From Argopecten irradians (Eukaryota; Mollusca; Bivalvia; Pectinida; Pectinidae): 64,000 nucleotides of DNA. Positions 35,733 through 45,600 of this stretch are shown here, piece by piece (position 1 is the first letter of the stretch; each line of letters starts with the position of its first letter). The notes below the pieces were generated by a model. It was not told the origin of the DNA. It did not search any database and worked only from the letters and a program-made list of their open reading frames with translations. A program made the position numbers and the translations under genes. The stretch is from the NCBI RefSeq assembly GCF_041381155.1, contig NC_091134.1, positions 33,857,540-33,921,539 on the forward strand. Direction: 5' to 3'.

Positions 35733-35863
35733 ATCGACCTATTTTCAGGTGGATACGGTGAGTTATCAACCCGAGTAAGTGATATATCCCAAGGCCGTAG
35801 GCCGAGGGTTATATTATTTTCGAGGGTTGATAACTCACCGTATCCACCTGAAAATAGTTCGAT
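35733..35863. repeat. Fold-back, 40-bp arms with 1 mismatch
   Basis: 35733-35772 and 35824-35863 are inverted (ctattttcaggtggatacgg ...). The loop holds 'aaggccgtaggccgaggg'. It is probably a MITE inserted in the intron of the STMND1-like remnant. Confidence 0.8.
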
Positions 35864-36328
35864 AACTGTTTTATTATATGACATTTACAGGATATTAACC
35901 TGGTTCTTCTTAACTACAAAAACAGGTGATATTTGCAAATGTTCCTTTTACAAAACTTGCTGCCTTCCGCCAAATATGTTGCCGACTATTTATAATGACG
36001 TCACAATAGATTAATCCGACGTCTTTGAATAAGGAAACTCCCGTAACGCTATATTTGGGTACGACTCGACGTCAAAAGTGATTATGACGTCACATCTAAA
36101 GGGAGTTTCCCTCGATCTATTTTTGACACAGGTTACTGGACTCGCGAGAGGTATCTGGACTGAGTCCAGTAACCTCGCGTGCTTTTTGCCGCCGATTTCG
36201 GGGTTGATATCGCAGTTGATGAATACTTCTGAGAAACGTATCGGCCAATCAAAATGCAGCAAAAACACCAGTCATATAGGATATTTTGTTTTAACGTTTC
36301 TTTAATATTCATCTTGTTTTCTCTTCAG

Positions 36329-36481
36329 TTCATCCCTATAAAAGCCGAACACAGCCTTGGATCTAATACCGAAAACACCGTTCAAAGAACACAACAAACA
36401 GTCCTCATGCAACTGAAAGCTGAGGGTATCGTCCCCAAGAAAGGAAGCGGTGGGGTAGCTTTTATTGTCAACATGTCCTAG
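36329..36481 (+). pseudogene. Last exon of the STMND1-like remnant, open part
   Basis: In frame from the acceptor to the first TAG (FIPIKAEHSLGSN ... GGVAFIVNMS). The codons after the stop keep stathmin-like composition for another ~65 residues, so the stop is a later lesion and not the original end. Confidence 0.4.
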
Positions 36482-36738
36482 CCCTCGCCCTCATCTTTGC
36501 CTGGCGTTCCAGAAAGTGGTAGGCAGTATGCTACATACTCTCAAACATCTCTGCCATCCAGAAATCTTCCTCCTAGACGTCTTCCCCCACTCAGCAAAGC
36601 CGCTATGGAAGCAAAGTAGGAGCGAACACGGATAAACAGGGAAAGGAAGAGAGCAGAAAAGAAAGCCAAATGTACCAAACAATCATACAGAAAATAATTT
36701 TCTTTTTTTTTCATCTGTTTATTTATTTATCTTGTTTT

Positions 36739-36744
36739 AATAAA
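36739..36744 (+). terminator. AATAAA polyadenylation signal
   Basis: 'ttttaataaaag' followed ~25 nt on by 'gtgtgtctttttgc', a typical GT-rich downstream element. Plausible 3' end of the STMND1-like remnant. Confidence 0.5.
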
Positions 36745-36838
36745 AGTTTGATAAAGTTATTACTAGTGTGTCTTTTTGCATCAACATTATTATCGATTTT
36801 GATTATTGGTCCATTATTTGGCATTTCTGCAACAAGTG

Positions 36839-37291
36839 CATCGTCGGAAACCCACGAGTCACTGCTCTACGTTTGTCACTCGTCGGAAACCCACGAGTCA
36901 CCGCTCTACGTTTGTCACTCGTCGGAAACCCACGAGTCACCGCTCTACGTTTGTCACTCGTCGGAAACCCACGAGTCACCACTCTACGTTTGTCACTCGT
37001 CGGAAACCCACGAGTCACCGCTCTACGTTTGTCACTCGTCGGAAACCCACGAGTCACCGCTCTACGTTTGTCACTCGTCGGAAACCCACGAGTCACCGCT
37101 CTACGTTTGTCACTCGTCGGAAACCCACAAGTCACCGCTCTACGTTTGTCACTCGTCGGAAACCCACGAGTCACTGCTCTACGTTTGTCACTCGTCGGAA
37201 ACCCACGAGTCACGCTCTACGTTTGTCACTCGTCGGAAACCCACGAGTCACCGCTCTACGTAGAGAGATGACTCGTGGGTTTCCGACGATG
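36839..37291. mobile_element. 39-bp array bounded by its own 23-bp inverted ends
   Basis: The left end 36839-36861 (catcgtcggaaacccacgag + tca) is repeated perfectly inverted at 37269-37291. Between them lie ~11 tandem 39-bp units, each containing the same end sequence plus 'ccgctctacgtttgtcac'. 39 is a multiple of three, so long ORFs arise in several frames by default and are not genes. A 100-bp relative with the same ends is at 39404-39503. Confidence 0.9.
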
Positions 37292-37511
37292 AAACTGAAC
37301 CTTGCTTAACACATTATTTCGGGGTTTTTTTGGTTTTTTTTTTAAATTTTAATATATATATATATACATATATAAAAGCATGAGATATGTTGTGTTCTGC
37401 AAAGCGATATTTTAAATTCACGTTTGTTCATCATGCGTTATTAGTATCCTTTGGTAATAATATGTTCATGTCGGCATTGGTAACTGTACTAGCGAAAGTA
37501 AATAGTTTTAA

Positions 37512-37911
37512 AGGCCCACTACCTTTCTGGATCAAAATTTAGAGGTTTCTAAAAGAACATTAATAACATAAGAATATATATCGATGGCATAAGATGAGGT
37601 TACAACATGAAGTTTATGCAAGATTTCCTGCGTAATATACCTGATAACAGTTGGGTTTCATTTCGCTGTTTTGCCATCTGGCGCAGTGATAATTAACTAC
37701 CGCGCGGTATTTAGGACGACGGCGGGAAACAAAAGACGACCCGCTTTATGAAAATTAACATTTTATTTATCTAAATTAAAATGTTCAGAAGGTGATGATA
37801 AGTGTAGCATTACCGGTAAGTTGATAACTTTTGCGACTTTATAAAATTATCAATCTCGTTTTACATTTCCATTTTAAAAATCAAAAGCCGTTTCGGAAAG
37901 GTAGTGGGCCT
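37512..37911. mobile_element. MITE-2, complete copy (TTAA-flanked)
   Basis: 400 bp between TTAA sites (37508-37511, 37912-37915). Terminal inverted repeats begin AGGCCCACTACCTTTC. The interior has 'acgacggcgggaaac' and 'gaaggtgatgat'. A second copy in opposite orientation lies at 43214-43614. Confidence 0.9.
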
Positions 37912-38719
37912 TTAATAGATCAAGTTTACCTGTAACCATTGACAGATTTTCCAAAAAATTGTGTAATGCCGCGTCATTTCAAATTCTAAACTGAAAACTG
38001 ATGTATGGGATGCTTTCATGCAAGATATGTTCAAATGAGAAGAAAAAAAAAATCATATTTTAAAATTCCATATTTTTATTTCGATTTTTATTTGATTATT
38101 CAATATTGGAATATTTACAATTACCATTATATAAAATGTTTACATAAACAGTATGTCTAGAAATGAGTCCCCTACCAATTTTTGCAAACGAAAATGTGTA
38201 GATACATGTAAGGCTGTACAATGGAGTAACACTCTATCCACATGGGCGCCTTCTAAGACACACAATTATCATAATCAGTTATGCTATGTATTCACACTTA
38301 ATGGATAATAAGATGCATTATATTTGTCTTACAAATAATAAGTACTATTTCAAGGCATCATTTGTACATTTAATAAATATCAAATTTCAAAGACTCAAAT
38401 TTTTTTTGAGAATTTCTTGATTTTTTTTTTATACCAAACAAAGTACATGTGACAGTGAATTTAGTGAATTATGCTTCAAATTCACTGTGAAAAACACAAG
38501 CAACTACAGTGTAAAGAATTACAGAATATCGCCTGTAATTACAATAACTTCAAATATAATGCAGATAAAAATCTTTTAAGAAAGCAAACAGCTTAAATTT
38601 GGGGAAATGGTAAACAAGGGAAAGAATGTTGAGACAATTCTTCACTGGACTCGAATTGCACTGAAAGGCAACATCTCCATTCAGTATTCATTATCATATA
38701 TAAAGAGTATACATTCAAT

Positions 38720-38859
38720 CACAGGGGCCTGGCACGAATTTCTAACCAACAGTATTCATATATATATATATATATTATAGTATAACACTACTAGTATACC
38801 AGTATTATAATATATATCTAAAATTATTGTGGGTTAGAAATTTGTGCCAGGTCCCTGTG
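38720..38859. mobile_element. Small fold-back MITE, 28-bp arms
   Basis: 38720-38747 (cacaggggcctggcacgaat...) is inverted at 38832-38859 with three mismatches, around an AT microsatellite core. Confidence 0.8.
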
Positions 38860-39403
38860 GCTTCCATAATGTAAAATCAACCAACAGTATTAATACCGTA
38901 TAGATGATTATTTTCGAGGGTCAAAATTTTTGTAATTTGGACTAAAAGTGAACAAATTAAATTTTAAAATTTTGTGATTTGGCTAGAATGGGGTATATAA
39001 TTAGTTCATTTTTAATTTTTAGTGATTCATATTTTCGCGACAATATAAATATCCCGCGAAATCACGAAAATCTCAAACCCAGGAAAATAGAGCAAACTAT
39101 ATAGAATTTCTACGTTAGGTCAAATTATGCAACAAAGATTAATATCACAGAAATTATACACAACCAAGTTATCACCTTCTTGGATAGCTATAGTTTGTAT
39201 GGCACTGAAAGTGAACCTAAAGTATAAACATTATCACATCGGTTTTTTTTTTTTTTTTAAATTATCATAATTCATTTAGAAATAGTACAGACCTGATGCT
39301 GCTGCCAATAACATAGAAATAAAATTGAAGAGTACAAATGCACTGCACATGTATATATATGTATATTATAAGAATGAAGACATCCCTTTTTGTCGAGCAA
39401 TTT

Positions 39404-39503
39404 CATCGTCTGGGACTCACATTGATCGCACTACACTACGCATATCTCCCGTAAGTGTAGTGTAGTGTAGTGTAGTGCGATCACCCGTGGGTCTCCGATG
39501 ATG
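39404..39503. mobile_element. 100-bp element related to the 39-bp array
   Basis: Ends 'catcgtctgggactcac' and 'gtgggtctccgatgatg' are imperfect inverted copies. Inside, 'tgatcgcactacactac' is perfectly inverted to 'gtagtgtagtgcgatca', with extra gtagt repeats. The end sequence matches that of 36839-37291. Confidence 0.7.
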
Positions 39504-42500
39504 AGCAATTTACAAGATATGGAAATTGAAATTAAGAAATAACATAATATACATGTACTTTGTTTTTGTGTTTACTATATTTTGCATCTTCGTTCATTAA
39601 AATATACCGGTACATATATTTGCGAATATACTAATTTGCAATTCAGGACTGTTAATCATTTGATACAATGAATTATTGAGCTCTCAAAAAAAATGACATT
39701 AATGAATTGATACATCTGAACTGAAAGTAGTGTAAGCACAATAAAATACAAGTATGACAAGAACTAATTGTTCAATTTTGACTAATTGCATGCCCTGGCG
39801 GCCATCTTAGGCATCTTGGTTAAAAATGCAACAAAAATGAACTTGGACCTAAAATGGATCCCTGCTGAACAATGAATAAAGGAAGATAATTCTTACTGGT
39901 TTAAGAAATTCAAAACAGTCACAAAATTTGTTGTTTTGTTTTACTCATAATTATGTTAATTTTTACTTTAAAAATTTAGAATTTGATTTAATATTGAAAC
40001 AGATTCCAAGCAAATCGGAAAAGTAGTTAAATATATTTAAACAGTTCAATTTTTAACAATGAAAGTCTTTGGTGGCCATCTTGGATGCTGGTTGGAAAAA
40101 ATGAAACTGGTCAACATATCCAGAAATGATCTCACAAAATTTCATGGCGATCAGACTTATAGTTTTCAAGAAAATGGTTGGACAAAGTCGGGTTGGAAAA
40201 AAAGAACCAGAAGAAGAAGTGGAAGAAACGAAGCAAATACAATCAGTTGGGGGAACTTAAATATTGGTTGAAAAAATAAAATGATCAACTGCTAAAATAA
40301 AATTAAAATTAGCAGGTACATAGCAGACAGGTTATCAAAATTTCCGAACAAGAAAAGTAATCGGGAGGCAGTAGTTTCCAAATTATTTCATAACTTTATC
40401 ATTATGCATTCAAGACTTGAAATGAACATGCATGTTGAAACAAGTTGCCTTTTACTTCTTTGGTATTAAATTTTTAAAGACATGATACAAAGTATTAAAA
40501 AATTAAGTTAATCAAACAAAAATAAGAACCTGGTACATGTATGTTTATATGAGTATCTACGAATATCTACAGTGCCATAATAAAGTCTACTTTAACAATA
40601 TTTTAGGTTGATGTTACAGTTATGTGAACATTTGATATTGTTGGATTTGGTCTGAATGACAAAAATCATACATAAATTGTGTGTGATTTTTGTCATATAG
40701 ACCAAACATTTACTTTGAATTAAACAGTTTTTCGAGTTTTTCGAATTTAAGAAAGATAAAGAGGAAATTTGTACTTTGTATTAAGCCAGGTTGTCGTATT
40801 ATCCGAGTTCGTATCAACCAAGTTCGACTGTGCTTTTCTATCACATATACTAGCATACGAATCCAATGGATGTACATTGTAATGTGTATCTAAAAACATC
40901 AAAAATAAATACATGTATTGTTCAACAATACATATTTCACAAAAAGACTAAAATGATACAAATAAACAAGTAGGTAACATGTATGGTGTCTATGTACAAA
41001 GCTATAAATAATTAGTGCATTAAGTAATACATGTATTTGCATAAATCTAAAGAGTTAATTTAAATTAGTTCCTGCCTTGGCCATTAAAACATAATGAATC
41101 AACGTTTATATTATAAGGATTTCCCTTGAGTGGTCACTTCAGACAGATTCGACTGTCCTGTAAAACAACTCATTTCCATGACGATTTAATTTCCCGCTTT
41201 AACGCTATCTGGTCCTACTTTAAATATGATCAGAACAATTTTACGGCGATAATTTTTTTGCAATATCTGATCACTAGCCAAATACAAGAAATTTATTCAC
41301 ACTCAAAACTAATTTGATTGACTGTACATTTATATGATCAATTAATGGATTAAGTAAAATGTCATTAAAGCACATTATGGTTAAAGCAACACAGACATTT
41401 ACAACTCTGTAATGAAACTTGAATAACACCAAGTTTAAGAATTTTTCATATGTTGTGAATTTCCAGTGATCCCATTGACTATTACTTGATACTTAGCATT
41501 TGGAAACAATGTTGCTTTTTTTTTCTAAACTACATATTGTAGAGTAGATATTACTTAAACGTGGAGTTCCACAGGGTGGTGTCCTTAGACCTTCACTCTT
41601 CTTTTAATAAGCATACATATCCCATTCTAATATCATTATTAAAGACATGCATGGACATATAACCTAATTAATTCATTTGTTTAATATAAACACTGAAGTT
41701 CTAGAACCAACCTGTTAAAGTCATTATATTAAAAATGGGTCACTGTGACTCGATGAATGCGCACAGCATACCAGCTTTAGGTGATGGTAAGTAAACCAGT
41801 ACACAGTTTTGTCAAGAAAGATTCAATTATTTAGAAATTATGCAACCATGACCATTATAAGAAAAGAAGGAAATCCATATCTAAAGTGTAGATATAAGAG
41901 ATATCTTTGCAGTATTTCTTAGAAATACACACATAGCAAACTTAAGATTTGCTAAATACAAGAAAATAATTTTGCACAGCCAAATATCTTAAAATGATAT
42001 GTATAAAAAGTGTAACCTGTCAAAACTGGCTGCTGTCTTATCTGGATCCCTGTCTATACCGTCACAATTACCGGTATATGGCATTTTTCTTCTTAATTCA
42101 TTATACATGTAATTACATAAAATCACTATAATCTGAAATCTTTCTACACTGACCAAATATGTGACATCAAATTATTCTGTAGTATAGACATACACTTTAT
42201 GTCAACCTTCACATCATTTGAAATCAGCAACACTTTTACACAAAATATCTTATACAAATTAAAGATTTTGCCAATTTCACATACATGTTTGGGCAATATT
42301 AAAACTAGAGAATATAAGATTGGAATAAAGATTTTTTTAACCTTTCAAAAGGGCAAGAATCGACAAAAGAAACTGGTTGATCTCTTAGTAAGAACACTAC
42401 AGTCAAACAAAAATAAAACTACAGAATTAACACTGACATTTAAATACTTGAGTATGTGTCAAAGTTAAAAATATGTCAGTTCTTATAGCAAATATTTCAT

Positions 42501-42615
42501 ATCTATTTCATATTCTCTAAAAACAGAGTCATGTCATGTATATATGTTTGTGAGAGTAACTATACTTTTAATCTCGACGTCGTGGCAATTTTTCTGACCT
42601 ATGATATATACTTCA

Positions 42616-42669
42616 TCACAATCCTTCCTGGCTATCATTGGGTGGTTCATAGTACCGTGGACCGTTAAC
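42616..42669 (-). CDS. GDAP2: GDAP2 coding exon 12 (last)
   Basis: Only 17 codons plus TGA: VNGPRYYEPPNDSQEGL after the acceptor gttttgattttgttgtag. It matches the human end (ENGPYYTSYPPSPDL) in position and pattern. It lies 3.0 kb beyond exon 11 because of transposon insertions in the intron. Confidence 0.85.
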   Translation of the reverse strand, partial: VNGPRYYEPPNDSQEGL

Positions 42670-45600
42670 CTACAACAAAATCAAAACCGGGTTACATACA
42701 TAAAATTTACACGGGCTCCATTATCATTATACCCTCATAACCTCAACAAAATAAACATCTATTCCTTATATTTACAGTTTTTCAAGTAAATGAATATTAT
42801 CTTTTCCCGCGGCAGTTGCATATTTTTTTTATTAAAATACCCATCTCTCTCCCCTCATCGTCAACAAATTCGATTGAACAGCTGATTGGAATCGAGTCAT
42901 TCATATGTTCCCGCCAAAAGTGGGGTCATGACCTCACGTTGCTACGCCATCAACTATTCACGTAACAATAGAATCGCCGCACGTGTTGTGCTAACATTAT
43001 ACACTGATAATGATAATACTAGAAAGCATTGTTATTGAGTCCATGTCAGTGCAAACTGTAAATATCGCGTATATATGTCTAATTAACACAAAAAATAATA
43101 TAATTTATTTCGCCTTTGGTGCATGCACAATCAGTTCTGCATTCCATATAGGATATAGTGCCACAGAATTTTTTCGGGATGCAATTAATTATTTTTCATA
43201 TTTTAAACTTTAAAGGCCCACTACCGTTCCGAAATGGCTTTAAATTTTTAAAATGGGAATGTAAAACAAGATCGATAATTTTGTAGAGCCGCAAAAATTA
43301 TTAACTTACCGTTAATACTATATTTATCATCACCTTCTGAACGATTTGATTAAAATAAATAAAATGTTTATTTTCATAACGCGGGTCGTATTATGTTTCC
43401 CGCCGTCGTCCTAAATACCGGGCGGTAGTTGACTATCACTGCGCCAGACGGCAAAACAGCGAAATGACTCTCCACTGTTTTCATATATTACGCAGGAAAT
43501 CTTGCATATGTTTGGTGTCGTAACCTTATTTTAGGTCATCAGTACGCATTTTCTGATGTTATTAATGGTTTTTTAAGAAACCTTTATATTTTGCTCCGGA
43601 AAGGTAATGGGCCTTTAAGTAAAATTAGAAGCTCTAACTTTTCAATGGTTTTAATAGTATTAAGTAAGTAACTTTTGTAACTGAAGAAAAATACTAAATC
43701 GTCTGCTCCTGTTTTTGATAGTGAAAAATGGTTGCCAGCGGTGGAGCATCTTTGAGTGACATGAACTGCATTAAACAATGTCAATAAAGCCAGTACCTGC
43801 TCCTTTTACAAAATCATTTTATTTTACTAATGTGCCTAGAAATTTATATGAATTTCAAAACAAGTCTCTTTGTGTGAAAGAGCTGGTACTACTTTATCTA
43901 AATATTGAAATTTATTTTCACAGTCAATACATACATGTATGACCTACCGGTAACTGTTTATTATTCTTATATATGTAGAGATTGAACAGTGTTTTGATTG
44001 CGTTAAAGGTGGTATGAACGCAATGGGATACAGACATATTCAATGTAGCGTGTTAGCGCTACATTGAATATGTCTGTATCCCATTGCGTTCATACCACCT
44101 TTAACGCAATCAAAACACTGTTCAATCTATATATTTACATAAATTAGTCTATTTTTACGTGTTCGTGGTCAAATTTAAAATGATGATGGTTGCTAAGCTA
44201 GGTAATTACGGTAGTCAGGATGACCGAAGATATAGTTCCGATTGTTGAATGTTATAGCTGCAGTTTGATTTGAAATATAACAATGACACCTTTCAATTAT
44301 TTTTAAAATATGTTGGTTTTTTTTCAATTTGATCATATATCAATAATGTCAATTTCGAATAAAAATTGAGATAACTGGGGCGGAACGACTACCGGTATGT
44401 ATCGTTGTCAGGGTAGTGTTGGGTCCAAAGTGGAGCGAGCTGCCATATTTGATTTTCAACCGAGGAAAGTACTGTGACATAGCCTATTAAAGGTATGACC
44501 GTTGAGCTGCTGAGTGTTTGTCATGTATGTATCGGTTTACGAACGCGATATAGTCTAAATTCTTCATAGTTATGACTTTTATTTTATTGTACGGATGATA
44601 GACATTTGTTTGCATGGTGTGTGACTGACGTAATTTTGGAATTCCCCGAACATTCCTGAGGAAAGCCCCCGGTTGTAGCCCCGACCAGCGATTCATTTTG
44701 TTGTTTATTACCGTTACAATTCCTGAACACATATTCTGTTTTGATATCAAATACATATTTAATTGGATTTAATAACAACTCTTTATTGTTATTTTGAAAC
44801 CCGACAACGAAGAAACTTTGTTTACACTAACCTACTACTGTCAACCGAGTACTGACGAGCATAATATTGTCTGTGCCGCCTAAGGATCAGTCTTGAGACA
44901 AATAGAAGAACGAAATAGGTTTTTTTGGTTTATTATTAATTCAAAGCAAATCTGTCATCTGTGAAAAGGAAAAATGTATATCAAATAATTAAAGCTTATT
45001 TAGATTATCATATGACGCAAATTTACCGAAGCGTGAGCTAGAAGTAGTCCGATCCTACTCTGGGTTTGTATTCATACGTCGTTGCGTTTACGCTAATTTG
45101 AACGCAACTCCCCTCCCGTTGACTATATAGGGGCATATGTAAATATATATATATATATATAAGCCAGCTAGGTTCAAATTTGAATGAGTATATTTATGGA
45201 AATGGGCAATCTAATTGAAATTTATATATAGACTGGTAATGTCACTACAATATGATGCTTAACGATATGATATGGACTAACCTTTTGTATTTTTTCACTA
45301 TCAAAAACAGAAGCAGACGATTTAGTATTTTTCTTCAGTTACAAAAGTTACTTACTTTACACCATTACCACCATTGAAAAGTTTGAGCTTCTAATTTTAC
45401 TTCAAGTTAAAAATATAAAAAAATAATTAATTGCATCCCGAAAAAATTCCGTGGCACTATATTCTATATGAAATGAAGTACTGATTGCGCATGCACCAAA
45501 GGCGAAATAAATTATTTCATATTATTTTTTGTGTTAATTAGGCATAAATATACACGATTAAACACAAATTATTGTTCGAATGATGCATATCATTTATGCT

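Larger units (their letters stand above)
35568..36760 (+). pseudogene. Stathmin-domain (STMND1-like) gene remnant
   Basis: Two pieces. 35568-35657 opens right after an acceptor (attctttgcag|gaaaATG) and begins MGCNYSKNEEHVQ; an N-terminal MGC is typical of acylated stathmin-like proteins and STMND1. 36329-36760 follows the acceptor 'tgttttctcttcag' and reads NTVQRTQQTVLMQLKAEGIV then KGSGGVAFIVNMS, matching the order of STMND1 ('...L..L...GII......G.A/S..V.').  It then meets an in-frame TAG. Beyond lie RNLPPRRLPPLSKAAMEAK, a second TAG, and a basic helix (RERKRAEKKAK). AATAAA (36739-36744) followed by a GT-rich stretch looks like a genuine 3' end. Splice and polyA signals survive but the protein does not. 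The family assignment is moderate. Confidence 0.4.
37916..42615. other. AT-rich stretch; likely holds GDAP2 3' UTR; no other gene
   Basis: Apart from two small fold-backs (38720-38859, 39404-39503) only short ORFs occur. 40059-40271 contains repeat-like 'catcttgga' and 'tggcgatcagactta' phrases rather than a protein domain. A minus-strand AATAAA (plus 'tttatt') near 41288 could end GDAP2, but no strong downstream element was seen. Confidence 0.4.

Noticed and set aside
36670-37309. Four overlapping long ORFs (136-197 codons) on both strands
   Set aside because: They are translations of the 39-bp array; the unit length is divisible by three and stop-free in several frames. No start context or domain.
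40059-40271. 70-codon ORF beginning MKVFGGHLGCWLEKM
   Set aside because: The DNA has 'ggtggccatcttggatgctgg' and 'atggcgatcagactta' phrases typical of dispersed repeats; no domain.
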